A stretch of DNA of 64,000 nucleotides. Origin: Aspidiotus rigidus (Eukaryota; Arthropoda; Insecta; Hemiptera; Diaspididae). Positions within the stretch are counted from its first letter, which is position 1. Every line of letters starts with the position of its first letter. Of this stretch, positions 1-11,648 are shown piece after piece. The position numbers and the translations under genes were made by a program. A model generated the notes under the pieces. That model was not told where the DNA came from. It searched no databases and was given only the letters and a program-made list of their open reading frames with translations. The stretch covers positions 2,604,001 to 2,668,000 of the forward strand of contig JAVHKY010000038.1 in NCBI GenBank assembly GCA_035079385.1, written 5' to 3'.

Positions 1-110
1 TTCGACCTTATTTGAATATTTACTGGTCCCCCAACTACTGTAAATTTGAAGGAAAATTTTTCAAGTTTCCTGATGAAGTAGGGATCCTCATTGGATCACC
101 TTTAGGCTCC
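1..110 (+). pseudogene. Penelope-like RT fragment, end of an array unit that starts outside the window
   Basis: Reads as the PLE palm region: fingers-palm residues around WSPNYCKFEGKFFKF, then GSPLGS (RT motif B), followed abruptly by a different repeat at 111. The same junction occurs at 2109/2110 and 4062/4063, so this is the tail of a further tandem unit lying mostly upstream of the window. It is too short to be functional. Confidence 0.8.
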
Positions 111-328
111 AAGTGAACTATGGAAGTTTGAACGATATTTAATTTTTGAGAATTTTGGCAAATTTATCAATTTTTGGCACATTTTTGTTCATAACTCGGC
201 TCCGACGAGAAATTGAAGATAAAAATTTCGTACATTCGAATTATATATCTAACGTTTCGCGTTTTTAGGCTACAACAAATTTAATCCAAATCCCCATATA
301 AGTCTTAACACCTTTTTGGTGGATCCTG
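111..328 (+). mobile_element. 5'-truncated TIR DNA element, right end only
   Basis: Matches the right half of the complete element at 10814-11343, including the terminal stretch ending in CTTTTTGGTGGATCCTGT. The left TIR is missing. Further truncated copies lie at 2110-2318 and 4063-4281, all cut at the same point, so truncation preceded the array. Confidence 0.75.
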
Positions 329-635
329 TGAACAGCTCCAGAGTCTGGGTCCGTGACGTCTCAATCTGATGACCTGGGTCCTCCCTAACTGCGCTGTACC
401 AAGTATACCTTTTGTAGTACAGCTTCAAAAATAATCGGAATACAACTGGTACGTTAACATTTTTTCGATCCCACGTGCCCCCTACAACAGGTTTCCACCG
501 CCCACCCGTCGTTCAACTCCGTTAAGGAACCCGTGAGTTTTTCAAGTCCCCCTGCTATCATAAAAAATTCACTGACCTATGACGTCATCAGATCCACGTC
601 ACAGGATCGGAAGTTGAAATTTTTATCTCTATATG
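329..635. repeat. Spacer repeat Y with ACGTCA motifs
   Basis: About 300 bp repeated at 2319-2610, 4282-4588 and 11345-11640, with a shorter relative at 26780-26890. It contains several GACGTCA/TGACGTC-like motifs, a CCACGTGCCCC box and CTCCGTTAAGGAACCCGTGAG. It has no coding potential. It always separates the TIR element from the inverted PLE EN fragment. Confidence 0.65.
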
Positions 636-643
636 CTTGAGAG

Positions 644-1137
644 CAGTGGTTTTCAACCGTTTTGAGGAAGCGGCACATTTCAGATGACAAAAATTTTTCG
701 CGGCACACCAATTAAAAATATGTAGGTATCCAAAAATTTTTGAAATGTATGACAAGTATGTTAACAAGAACTAAATATTAAAAATCTAATGCGAGGCTTG
801 CGCTTGTGATTTGCGAGGCTTGCGCTTGTGATTTTTCACATATTTCGTCAATATGGGGGACTGATTTTCGACAAACAAAAGCGCATTTCTTGTTTGACAG
901 ATAGAAGGCACTCCCACCTCTTACTTTCTATAAGAGTAAGAGCTGAGAATCGCTGTTTGCAAAGATAGGAGGTGGAAAAAGGAAGTAATATGGTAAACGC
1001 TTTTTTGCACAATGCTTGAAATTCTCGCGAGATGTTGATCCAAAATTTATCCACGGATATTTTTTTGAACTTCAATTCTTTGGAAATCTCGCGGCACACT
1101 TCGAAGGGGTTCGCGGCACACCGGTTGAAAACCACTG
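644..1137. mobile_element. hAT-type MITE, copy 1
   Basis: Terminal inverted repeats CAGTGGTTTTCAACCG and CCGGTTGAAAACCACTG are flanked by a perfect 8-bp duplication CTTGAGAG (636-643 and 1138-1145), the hAT hallmark. The site is a single, unduplicated octamer CTCGAGAG in related composites at 4589-4596 and 11641-11648, which act as empty-site controls. Internally it carries GCGGCACA motifs near both ends and a 22-bp tandem duplication (GCGAGGCTTGCG...). No transposase is present. Confidence 0.93.
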
Positions 1138-1145
1138 CTTGAGAG

Positions 1146-1418
1146 CGATGCGTTTACGGGAGGACTTCTCCTTATGGAGGAGCTTTTGGCCGCTGTTATC
1201 AGATGATCAGCAAAAAGCTAGGTCCCCTAAGTGTCCCTTATTTCAAGACTGCAGGTGCTCAGCTATCTAACTTTCATTTGGCGGTTAGTCTCACCAATAT
1301 AAAAGCCTCCACAATCCCTACATTCCAACTTATAAACACCACTCCTCTCATCAACGAGTGTGGGGTCCTTCAGCCTCAAAAACAATCCCTTAACTGTGGT
1401 AGGGTTGTAAATTTATTA
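1146..1418 (-). pseudogene. Inverted PLE GIY-YIG endonuclease fragment in unit 1
   Basis: On the minus strand it decodes to pieces of the PLE EN domain (GVYKLECRDCG-like, FYIGET-like, ADHLI-like) with frameshifts. It lies head-on to the plus-strand PLE RT that begins near 1430. Equivalent inverted pieces occur in every composite copy (3099-3372, 4597-4860, 11649-11920). It is probably the remnant of the inverted 3' tail seen in intact PLEs of this window (inference). Confidence 0.75.
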
Positions 1419-1429
1419 TTCATGCAAGG

Positions 1430-2109
1430 GAGGGGGTCAAAAAATTGGGAAGAGTGATTCAAGGTTTAAAGAGGGAGATTTAATCGTCACTAAGGCTGAC
1501 AAGGGTAACGCTGTTGTGGTGATGGAGAAATCCGCCTATTCTTCTGAAGTCCACGAAGTCCTTCAGGAGCGTGGTGCTAAACAGAGTGAGGATTTCAGCT
1601 TCTCTGAGCACGTTAAAGAAGTTAGGAGTGAGGCTATTATTAAAACTCCTTCTATGAAAAAAAACCTCCTTGTTCCTAACCCCACGCCCCCCTCTCTACG
1701 GGCTGCCCAAAGTGCATAAGAACAATATCCCGATGCGACCCGTTGTTTCTTTCAACTCCTCCCCCACCTACCTCCTAGCCGAATTCCTGGAGCGTTGGTT
1801 CAAAAATCGTATTGATTTTGGATCTCCTATGCGGCCTCTTTAACTGACGTCCTGAAGGGTGTAAGTCTTCCCCCCGGAACGACTATCTGCTCGTTTGATG
1901 TTGTTGGTTTATTCCCGAATATTCTCAAGGCTGCTATTATCCAGCGTATGGATGAGCTATTCGTAAAAGCCAACGTTCCTCCCAAAGAGCTTCATGAATT
2001 TTTTGATCTCCTGGATATTTGCTGGTCCCCCAACTATTGCAAATTTGAAGGGAAATTCTTCAAGTTCCCTGATGAAGTAGGGATCCTCAAAGGATCACCT
2101 TTAGGCTCC
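1430..2109 (+). pseudogene. PLE RT fragment, array unit 1
   Basis: Plus-strand pieces KADKGNAVVVMEKSAYSS, the downstream fingers region, and motif A (SFDVVGLFPNI) up to GSPLGS. The frame shifts around 1690-1740, and the fragment is cut at 2109 by the next repeat unit. No palm YVDD motif or endonuclease remains on this strand. Confidence 0.85.
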
Positions 2110-2618
2110 AAGTGAACTATGGAAGTTTAAACGATATTTAATTTTTGAGAATTTTGGCAAATTGGTCAATTTTTGGCACATTTTGGTCCAGAACTCGGCT
2201 CCGACAAGAAATTGAAGATAAAAATTTCGTACATTTTTAACGTTTCGCGTTTTTGAGCTACAACAAATTTAATCCAAAACTCCATATAAGTGTTAACATC
2301 TTTTTGGCGAATCCTGTAAACAGCTCCAGAGTCTGGGTCCGTGACGTCACAATCTGATGACCTGGGTCCTCCCTAACTACGCTGTACCAAGTATACCTTT
2401 TGTAGTACAGCTTCAAAAATAATCGGAATACAACTGGTACGTTGGCATTTTTCAGATCCCACGTGCCCCCTACAACAGGTTTCCACCGCCCACCCGTCCT
2501 TCAACTCCGTTAAGGAACCCGTGAGTTTTTCAAGTCCCCCTGCTATCATAAAAAATTCACTGACCTATGACGTCATCAGGATCGGAAGTTGAAATTTTTA
2601 TCTCTATATGCTTGAGAG

Positions 2619-3090
2619 CAGTGGTTTTCAACCGTTTTGAGGAAGCGGCACATTTCAGATGACAAAAATTTTTCGCGGCACACCAATTAAAAATATGTAG
2701 GTAACCAAAAATTTTTAAAATGTATGACAAGTATGTTAACAAGAACTAAATATTAAAAATCTAATGCGAGGCTTGCGCTTGTGATTTTTCACATATTTCG
2801 TCAATATGGGGGACTGATTTTCGACAAACAAAAGCGCATTTCTTGTTTGACAGATAGAAGGCACTCCCACCTCTTACTTTCTATAAGAGTAAGAGCTGAG
2901 AAACGCTGTTTGCAAAGATAGGAGGTGGAAAAAGGAAGTAATATGGTAAACGCTTTTTTGCACAATGCTTGAAATTCTCGCGAGATGTTGATCCAAAATT
3001 TATCCACGGATATTTTTTTGAACTTCAATTCTTTGGAAATCTCGCGGCACACTTCGAAGGGGTTCGCGGCACACCGGTTGAAAACCACTG
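2619..3090. mobile_element. hAT-type MITE, copy 2
   Basis: Same element and same CTTGAGAG duplication (2611-2618, 3091-3098) as the copy at 644-1137. It was therefore carried along by the array duplication and is not an independent insertion. It lacks the extra 22-bp internal duplication. Confidence 0.93.
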
Positions 3091-3383
3091 CTTGAGAGCG
3101 ATGCGTTTACGGGAGGACTTCTCCTTATGGAGGAGCTTTTGGCCGCTGTTATCAGATGATCAGCAAAAAGCTAGGTCCCCTAAGTGTCCCTTATTTCAAG
3201 ACTGCAGGTGCTCAGCTATCTAACTTTCATTTGGCGGTTAGTCTCACCAATATAAAAGCCTCCACAATCCCTACATTCCAACTTATAAACACCACTCCTC
3301 TCATCAACGAGTGTGGGGTCCTTCAGCCTCAAAAACAATCCCTTAACTGTGGTAGGGTTGTAAATTTATTATTCATGCAAGGG

Positions 3384-4062
3384 AGGGGGTCAAAAAATTG
3401 GGAAGAGTGATTCAAGGTTTAAAGAGGGAGATTTAATCGTCACTAAGGCTGACAAGGGTAACGCTGTTGTGGTGATGGAGAAATCCGCCTATTCTTCTGA
3501 AGTCCACGAAGTCCTTCAGGAGCGTGGTGCTAAACAGAGTGAGGATTTCAGCTTCTCTGAGCACGTTAAAGAAGTTAGGAGTGAGGCTATTATTAAAACT
3601 CCTTCTATGAAAAAAAACCTCCTTGTTCCTAACCCCACGCCCCCCTCTCTACGGGCTGCCCAAAGTGCATAAGAACAATATCCCGATGCGACCCGTTGTT
3701 TCTTTCAACTCCTCCCCCACCTACCTCCTAGCCGAATTCCTGGAGCGTTGGTTCAAAAATCGTATTGATTTTGGATCTCCTATGCGGCCTCTTTAACTGA
3801 CGTCCTGAAGGGTGTAAGTCTTCCCCCCGGAACGACTATCTGCTCGTTTGATGTTGTTGGTTTATTCCCGAATATTCTCAAGGCTGCTATTATCCAGCGT
3901 ATGGATGAGCTATTCGTAAAAGCCAACGTTCCTCCCAAAGAGCTTCATGAATTTTTTGATCTCCTGGATATTTGCTGGTCCCCCAACTATTGCAAATTTG
4001 AAGGGAAATTCTTCAAGTTCCCTGATGAAGTAGGGATCCTCAAAGGATCACCTTTAGGCTCC
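3384..4062 (+). pseudogene. PLE RT fragment, array unit 2
   Basis: Practically identical to 1430-2109, with the same frameshifts and the same truncation immediately after GSPLGS. It is a passenger of the tandem duplication. Confidence 0.85.
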
Positions 4063-4889
4063 AAGTGAACTATGGAAGTTTAAACGATATTTAATTTTTG
4101 AGAATTTTGGCAAATTGGTCAATTCTTGGCACATATTGGTTTAGAATTCGGCGCCGACAAGAAATGAAGATAAAAATTTCGTACATTTGAATAATATATC
4201 TAACGTTTCGCGTTTTTAAGCTACAACAAATTTAATCCAAATACTCATATAAGTGTTAACATCTTTTTGGCGGATCCTGTAAACAGCTCCAGAGTCTGGG
4301 TCCGTGACGTCACAATCTGATGACCTGGGTCCTCTTTAACTGCGCTGTACCAAGTATACCTTTTGAAGTACAGCTTCCAAAAAATAATCGGAATACAACT
4401 GGTACGTTCACATTTTTCAGGTCCCACGTGCCCCCTACAACAGGTTTCCACCACCCATCCCTCGTTTAACTACGTTAAAGGACCCGCGAATTATTCAAGT
4501 CCCCCTGCTATCATAAAAAAATCACTGACCTATGACGTCATCAGATCCACGTCACAGGATCGGAAGTTGAAATTTTTATCTCTATATGCTCGAGAGCGAT
4601 GCGTTTACGGGAGGAGTTCTCCTTATAGAGGAGCTTTTGGCCGCTCTTATCAAATGATCAGCAAAAAGCTGACTCCCCTAAGTGTCCCTTATTTCAAGAC
4701 TGCAGGTGCTCAGCTACTCTAACTCTCATTTAGCGGTTAGTCTCACCAATATAAAAGCCTCCACAATCCCTACATTCCAACTTATAAACACCACTCCTCT
4801 CATCAACGAGTGTGGGGTCCTTCAGCCTCAAAACAATCCCTTAACTGTGGTAGGGTTCTAAATTTATTATGCATGCAAGGCAGGGGGTC

Positions 4890-6605
4890 AAAAAATTGGG
4901 AGGAGTGATTCAAGGTTTAAAGAGGGAGATTTAATGGTGACTAAGGCTGACAAGGGTAATGCTGTTGTGGTAATGGAGAAATCCGCCTATTCTTCTGAAG
5001 TCCACGAAGTCCTTCAGCAGTGTGATGCCAAAGAGAGTGAGGATTTCAGCTTCTCTAAGCACGTTAAAGAAGTTAGGAGTGTCATCAACAGGAGTGAGGA
5101 TATTATCAAAACACCTGCTATGAAAAAAACCCTCCTTGTTTCTAAACCCACGCCCCCCTCTCATAAGAACAATACCCCGATGCGACCCTTTGTTTCTTTC
5201 AACTCCTCCCCCACCTACCTCCTGGCCAAATTCCTGGACCGTTGATTCAAAAATCGCATTGATTTTGAATCTCCTTATTCGGTCTTGAATTCGGCCTCTT
5301 TAACTGACGTCCTGAAGGGTATTAGTCTTCCCCCGGGAACGACCATCTGCTCGTTTGATGTTGTTGGTTTGTTCCCGAATATTCTCAAGGCTGCTATTAT
5401 CCAGCGTATGGATGAGCTATTCGTAAAAGCCAACGTTCCTCCCAATGAGCTTCATGAATTTTTTGATCTCCTGGATATTTGCTGGTCCCCCAACTATTGC
5501 AAATTTGAAGAAAAATTCTTCAAGTTCCCTGATGAAGTAGGGATCCTCGTTGGATCACCTTTAGGCTCTCTTAGCTCCGAAATCTTCATTTCTAAGATTG
5601 AACTTGACCTCTTTTCCTCGAACCAGGTGTTACTTAATCATATCTACTACTGGCACAGGTACGTTGATGACGTTCTCTGCACCTGGACTGGTCCCCCAGA
5701 TCTCCTTGGTGAGTTTCTGAGGTATCTCAATTCCTGGTACCCTTCCATCAAATTTACCTTGGAAATAGGGGTCTTTTGCATTAACTTTTTGGATTTATCG
5801 ATCTCTATAATAGACGGTATCCATAAGTTTAGAATTTACAGGAAAGATACTTGGACCGATGTTTTAGTCCACGGAGGTTCGTTCGGTCCTGTTGCTCATA
5901 AGATGGATGCCTTTCATAGCCTAGTTCACAGACTGACTCGTATTCCTTTGAGTCAGTCTGCTTTCAAGGAAGAATTACTCAGAATAAAACACCTGGAAAG
6001 AGCGAATGGGGTCAATGTCGACGTTGACGTGATGGTTCGGAGGAAAGTTACAAGGAGCCTTCTTGAATCCACCACCTCCCTTCTCCGAGACACGATCCGT
6101 GATCGTCTTATGCGTTAGATCAGTCTCTCTTTCCTGAGGAAGTTCTCCCTCCAGTCGGGTCGGGCCCTTCGCCCGTTTGGCTTCAGACCCGCGTTTTACA
6201 ACCCTACCCCAGTCAAAGGGCTTTATGTGAGGCAGAAGGACCCCATACCCGTTGATGAGGAGTGGTGTTTATGAGTTGGAATGTAGGGATTGTGAAGGCT
6301 TTTATATTGGTGAGACCAGCCACCAAATGAAGGTTAGAATAACTGAGCACCTGAAGTAAGTGACATTTAGGGGAGTCAGCCTTTGCTGATCATTTAATAA
6401 TCAGTGGCCACAGCTTCCTTGAAGGATCCGAAAAGCTCCTTCATTAGGAGAATTCCTACCGCAAGCGTATCGCCCTCGAGCATGTGGAGATAATGCGTCA
6501 TCTCAACACTGATCTTATCACTGTACTCAACTCGTACATTCCGGAAGATGGCCTGATTGAACTGGTTTATGATTCACATCGCAATTTCTCGTTTGGACAA
6601 TCTTA
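4890..6605 (+). pseudogene. Penelope-like element RT + GIY-YIG, broken
   Basis: The longest copy of the array family. The RT covers KADKGNAVVVMEKSAY, motif A SFDVVGLFPNI, motif B GSPLGS and the catalytic YVDDVLC near 5667. Then come the thumb and, in shifted frames, an endonuclease (GVYELECRDC-like, FYIGETS-like). Damage includes a stop after PTYLLAKFLDR near 5245, a Trp-to-stop change at about 6116 in the conserved RLRWIS-like stretch, and frameshifts near 6260-6360. It ends with the family C-terminus near DSHRNFSFGQS. PLEs normally copy themselves by target-primed reverse transcription; this one cannot encode an intact protein. Confidence 0.9.
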
Positions 6606-6790
6606 ATACCTTGCTCTTCTTTTCTGTTCGTCAGTTGCTTTCATTTCAGGCTTGAAGATGGTTTATTAGCCGAAAGCGCTCGTCGTCTTATATTTTTCTG
6701 TGGTTTGCATTTGTTTACTCTCCCTTCGGAGTATTCGTCCTTTCGCGTTTATTATGGATAGCCGTAACTTGGAGGAACGGATTCGTTTAA
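6606..6790 (+). other. PLE 3' untranslated tail
   Basis: Runs from the stop codon to the conserved terminus ATGGATAGCCGTAACTTGGA...GATTCGTTTA. The same terminus appears (reverse strand) at 16907-16944 and, inverted, at 20364-20400, which fixes the 3' end of this family. It contains the hammerhead-like motif at 6651-6682. Confidence 0.75.
6651..6682 (+). other. Hammerhead-like core motif in PLE tail
   Basis: CTTGAAGA followed by a short hairpin (GGTTTATTAGCC) and CGAAAGCGCT. This resembles the CUGANGA / stem II / GAAA core of hammerhead ribozymes known from PLE terminal repeats. One extra U lies before stem II, and stems I and III are not evident, so cleavage activity is unproven. Confidence 0.5.
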
Positions 6791-9250
6791 TTTTTGATCG
6801 GTAGACGTAGTGAGATAAGGCAGCTCTTTTTTTGTCAAGAAGTCCCTTCTCCCATTCAGACGCTCACGCTCTCTCCGAGTGACAAATGACGTTGTTTCAC
6901 AGGGCTGCATTGATTTCTCAGACAGAAATTTGTCAGTAAGAAGTCTGACTATCCTTCGAGGGTGAATGAGATACATAAGCAGGGACAGTTTTTTTTTCTA
7001 ATTATCGAGACCAAAACGAGCTAATCAACTACTCGAGCGTGGATTCTTACATTGAAATGTATAGCCTTTGTTCGAAATTGTATGTCTCCAGTTTTTGTCA
7101 AAATATTGCATCGCCACGGTTCGTTGACAGCTTGGTTCATAAATACAAGACAAAAGGTGGCTCGTTACGGTCGGTGATTTTTTTCGTTTCAATTTTCATT
7201 TTCTCGAACGCGAAAGGGAGGGAGTGAGAGAGCGCATCAGAATGAATACATCGAAAAGTCGCCTAATTTTCGCCAAAATGAACCGCGGCGGTCGCGAACC
7301 CTGCGCCCGCGCCGCCCCCGCTCGTGACGAACGTTACTCGTCGTTTTCTTCGTTATTGTACACCTTTTCTTCGCTTTTATCACCCCTCGTCAGAGTACAC
7401 TCGAACGCAATAAATCAGTTACTCTATCTTTTGTTTCTTATGGAAGATCTTGAACCTGAGGAAAACGGAACCGCATCATAAATTACCATTCGCTGCCGCG
7501 CGACTCGACTATTCTCTTTCGGAAGATCAAAAAACTCTTCGCCGTTATCGCTACCGTTGTGTGTGTGTTAGAGAGACGTTGATAACGTAGGTATTACTGA
7601 AATGGAAGTACAATAGGATTCATGCCGGTTCGCTTCTCTAACAAGGACATCCGACGTCTTTTTTTCACTCTGTCCTTCTCTTTCTTAATTTGCAATCTAA
7701 TTTCGAATATACGATTCCGCAATCGGGCGTGGAGCTTCGTCTCCGCGATGCGATGTCTGCATAGCTCTCGCCGAAATTTACGAGAAAATTTTTAATAAGT
7801 TATATACGTAATACGTATATATACCAGTTCCAACATTCTTTATTTATTTCAATAGAAGGAGAAGAAAAAAATAATAATATATATATAGATAAGTTATTCG
7901 GTCTGTTATTAAATCATATTCGCGAGAAAATACGCGATCTCGTTACCGCTATACGGCATAAAGTACCGGATTTACGAGCTAAGAAATCAAAGATTAACGC
8001 TTCCCACATCGAATTCCTATTGGCTACCCTGTAGTATATATAAGTTGAAAGGGAAAATTTACGAAGTTGAGCTGTATTATCGCGCAACACGCGTTTGAGG
8101 GCCACCAGCGACGATTTACACCCTCCTTGTGCGCTCTCGGATAGGGTCAAATTTAAAGAGGATGAATGCAAATTTCGAATATACGTAATATATTTCTGAT
8201 ACCACCTCATTCGATATTATTTAGGCTTCGAAAATTGGATTCTTATTTATAGCTACTACCTACGAAATTCGTTTTCGCGGCTGCCATTTCCGGCCTAGCT
8301 TTGCGTAAGATGATGATGGGCTTTCGTTGCGACGCCGGGAAAGTTCGATACATTTATATATTTGTGCAACGCGCAAAACTCGTTACCATCGAAAGGTGCA
8401 TGAAGAATGAGGAGGGGAGAAATAAGTGTTAATTGTGATCTAATGTTTCCTGTCAGGAACTTGACCGTTCATTTTCTTGTGTTTCCCGGCGTCTGACCAG
8501 TTACACGATTTATCCTTTCTGAATATTTCGTGCGTGGAATTTAATTCGATTCGTGCGTACGACGCGTTAGAACTTCTTGCGAAGGGGAGAGTGACTGGCT
8601 TTGCAGGTCAAACGAGAGGACAGATGCTTCTTGCTTCAGAAATTGATTGTAATCTTCTCTTTATTGTTACTGATCCTTCCCGTAAAGACCCAATTCCAGC
8701 ATTTTTTTGGTCTTCTTACTTACAAGGTGATAAATTCTGATCCCATATTCCATGGTCACTCTAAAGTAAAGCCGGGACATACAGATTTAGCAACCACTAA
8801 GAAGGGCAATGTTTTGGATTCTTGAAAGAGCACCATTTTTTGCAAAAATACTTCAAATTGGACGAGTAATTATGATTGAACTTTCGTGATAAAAACGAAC
8901 GTTTTTTGAAAGTTTTTCTTCTACAATTGCCGCGTGAGAACACTCGTACGGAAAAACACCTTTCAGTTTTCGTCATTTCTGCGAACGTTGAAGGGAAGTC
9001 CGGACTAGCAGAGTAGAACATAATTAATCGTAACTAGTTGATTAGATTTAAAAGGTCATCAACCTTGATCTAGTTTGTGGGCAGTGGAAGTCTCGAAGTT
9101 TAGCTCCATTGATCACATCTAGCAAAGGAAAAGACCTAAGGATAAATAAATACTCTTCTTGGATGCGCACAATCAAAAATACATCAGTCCCGAGCAAAAG
9201 CGATATAATCTTCTCCATGTGACACTAAGTAGAACTTATAGAAATCTTCT
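6791..9250. other. Unassigned region, no supported gene
   Basis: No transposon protein or conserved domain was recognised. There is a CpG-rich patch near 7260-7340, and AT-rich DNA at 7790-7900. A possible exon lies at about 8606-8724: a TTTGCAG acceptor, an open stretch with a strongly hydrophobic segment (LIVIFSLLLLILPV), then AAG|GTGATA as a possible donor. It might encode a signal peptide or membrane anchor, but there is no partner exon to support it. Confidence 0.4.
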
Positions 9251-9259
9251 CTCCATCTG

Positions 9260-9797
9260 GATGGCTGGGATGCTTTATTTACTTCCTCCTGATGACGGTA
9301 ACAGGTTACAATATCCTTCCCGCGATATCCTACTGAACTTCATTTTTTACCGTCGCCTCGTTCGCTTTTCCCCCAATTTCGGCATACGGCGACATGTGTC
9401 CGCTTGCGTTCAACAGCCATGTTGTCGGGCTCATTACCCAGTTAAGCACCTCCCTTCTGCTCGCGACTGGATAGCGAGCGTGAAACCTGCTATTTATCCT
9501 AGAGGTCACTCATAGCCATGATTGTGCCCCAAAGAGAGGTTCTGCGTACCCCCTTCTTCGACATAGCTTGGCTACCGGCAGCAGCTAGTTATCACCCTCA
9601 CGAGCCAGGCTTCTCGGCATTAGACCAGCCGCCCTCCGGTCGCACCCCACGCTTCAGCTCTCCTACCGACGGACTCCTTTGACTGGCTGCCCTTGGGCAG
9701 TGCCAAAGGACGTCTTGAGCCGTGTGGTCCTCTACCTCATACGGACACGATCCCGCGCAGCGTAAGTCGAGCCGCTCGAAGTACGCACTGGAATATT
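9260..9797 (-). pseudogene. Non-LTR retrotransposon 3' end (zinc-knuckle C-terminus plus UTR)
   Basis: Minus-strand frame 9599-9797 contains LRCAGSCPYEVEDHTAQD then VLWHCPRA, the C..C...H..C arrangement typical of the C-terminal zinc motif after the RT of R1/Jockey-type LINEs. It ends in a stop at 9599. The remaining 330 bp read as a 3' UTR ending near an AATAAAG signal (plus strand 9268-9280). The upstream RT is missing. No domain search was possible, so the clade is uncertain. Confidence 0.55.
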
Positions 9798-9799
9798 AT

Positions 9800-10813
9800 G
9801 ATAAATCTACAAGACATGAAGTCCATTTTCGTTTAATTTACTACGACTTCACATATCCCAAATGAGATCATTTTTATAATCAAGAAACTCTTACTTTGAA
9901 ACAGCATTTACAGAGGGTGTCGGTTGGAGAGGCGAGACGGCAGAGGCGAACTCTCCGGACGGTCGACTTCTTCCTCCACGAAGGGCGTTGATTGGCCAGA
10001 CGACCCTTGGAGCGGTGAGACGGTGGGTGACAGCGTCGGATTGCCACGCGAACTGTCTGCGTTCACCTCCACTACTTCTTCTCGTGGAATCTCTTCTTCT
10101 CCACTCTACAAAAAATAAAATTAATGTTTCATTTGAGCATTATTTAACCCCGGATCCTGGAATCTGGATCATGAAATACAGAACGGTTTTCACATCAATT
10201 ACCTCGTTCAAAGCACCGCGGCTTTTTAATGACCAAATGTCAGCCTTACTGACCTGGTCACTGAATCGGGACCGCGCACGTACTCGGGCGAGGCGAATTG
10301 CGGAATTTATCGTCCGAACAGTCAGCCATGGTACTTTTTTTTTATTTCGTGTATCCGTCGACTGTTTCGTTGCTGACCTCCGGAAGTATTTTTGGACAAA
10401 ATGCCTTGCGTTCTGTAATGTATTGGCGCAAGGGGGCCAAATCGTCTATCCTCACGTTTATGAAAGAAGACATCGACCTTCTTGGGAAATCGTCGACCGA
10501 TGCCTATTCCTTTCGCAAACATGTTCGTTCCCACGACACTTTGAAGGAATAACGACATATTTTCTTGAACAATATTTGATCTTGGAAATTGAAACTCGAG
10601 AGGTTGGATTCACTCACAGGTGGGCTAGAGATAAACTTAAGATTGAGATAAAAATGACCCATCATAGAGCATGGTTCGAAAGTCGAAATTGTTAACAGGG
10701 AACCTGTTTTATCGGTGGCGATGTTCGGAAAAAATAATCCCCCACCCAGTCGGCAATCTTAAGATTGTATCATATTTAGCTTGGAAGTCGACATTTCTGA
10801 GTCCCTCCTATTA
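9800..10813. other. Unassigned region
   Basis: Holds a 235-codon open stretch on the plus strand (9988-10695). Its composition is unremarkable, it overlaps equally open frames on other strands, and it shows no recognisable motif. I see no gene here that I can support. Confidence 0.4.
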
Positions 10814-11343
10814 TATAGGGTCCGCCAAAAAGGTGTTAACGGTGTTAAATGGGTATTTGGAGTAAATTTGTTGAAGCTCAATAACACGAAACGTTAGATG
10901 TATAGTTGAAATGTATGAAATTTGTGTCTTCATTTTTTATCTGTGATTTGCGCCAAATACAAAGTTTCTACGTCTTCTCTGAATCGAGTTATGGATCAAA
11001 ATGTATCGAAAATTGACCCACTTGCCAATATACAAATTGAAAATTTTCCTACTCTCAAGGACCATAGAATTATTCAGGTATTTTCTTCAGAATCAGCGTT
11101 AAATTTTACTTCCAAATCAAATGAAGTATGGAAGTTCAAACGATACTTAATTTTTGAGAATTTTGGCAAATTGGTCAATTTTTGGCACTTTTTGGTTCGT
11201 AACTCGACTCCGACAAGGAAATTGAAAATAAAAATTTCTTACATTTGAATTATATATCTAAGGAACGTTTCGCATTTTTGAGCTACAACAAATTTAATCC
11301 AAATCCCCATGTAAGTGTTGATATCTTTTTGGTGGATCCTGTA
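10814..11343. mobile_element. Complete non-autonomous TIR DNA element (mariner-like by its ends)
   Basis: Long imperfect terminal inverted repeats of about 100 bp: the left begins TATAGGGTCCGCCAAAAAGG and the right, read in reverse, TACAGGATCCACCAAAAAGA. Both continue with AAATTTGTTG...GCGAAACGTT-like sequence. The outermost TA could be a TA target duplication as in Tc1/mariner elements (inference). The interior has no transposase; it reads TATGGAAGTTCAAACGATAC and AT-rich DNA. It is the full-length version of the truncated pieces at 111, 2110 and 4063. Confidence 0.7.
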
Positions 11344-11344
11344 A

Positions 11345-11640
11345 ATAGCTACAGAGTCTGGGTCCATGACGTCACAATCTGATGCCCTGGATCCTCTCTA
11401 TTTGCGCTGTACCAAGTATACCTTTTGTAGTATAGCTTCAAAAATAATCGAAATACAACTGGTACGTTAACATTTTTCAGATCTCACGTGCCCCCTACAA
11501 CAGGTTCCCACCACCCACCCCTCCTTTAACTCCGTTAAAGAACCCGTGAGTTTTTCAAGGCCCCCTGCTATCATGAAAAAATTCACTGACCTATGATGTC
11601 ATCAGATCCACGTCACAGGATCGAAAGTTGAAATTTTTAT
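11345..11640. repeat. Spacer repeat Y, copy at the second composite
   Basis: Aligns with 329-635, keeping the GACGTCACAATCTGATG-like motif, CACGTGCCCCCTACAACAGG and the final TTGAAATTTTTATCTC before the CTCGAGAG octamer that is the hAT MITE target in the array. Confidence 0.65.
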
Positions 11641-11648
11641 CTCGAGAG

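Larger units (their letters stand above)
111..4062 (+). repeat. Tandem array of about 2 kb composite transposon units
   Basis: Unit 1 is 111-2109 and unit 2 is 2110-4062. They are nearly identical over their length: four separate short reading frames recur at a constant 1953-bp offset. Each unit contains, in order, the right part of a TIR DNA element, a spacer repeat with ACGTCA-type motifs, a hAT MITE, an inverted PLE endonuclease fragment, and the first part of a PLE RT ending at GSPLGS. The main differences are short internal indels, including an extra 22-bp duplication inside the MITE of unit 1. Very low divergence implies recent amplification, probably by unequal exchange (inference). 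Confidence 0.9.

Noticed and set aside
848..1135. 95-codon minus-strand frame, repeated at 2801-3088
   Set aside because: Lies wholly inside the hAT MITE; repetition reflects the tandem duplication, not a gene.
9350..9790. Ribosomal RNA fragment (GC-rich block)
   Set aside because: The minus strand decodes a LINE zinc-knuckle C-terminus; no rRNA signature could be matched.
9988..10695. 235-codon plus-strand open frame
   Set aside because: No motif, ordinary composition, equally open frames on other strands, and no splice or homology support.
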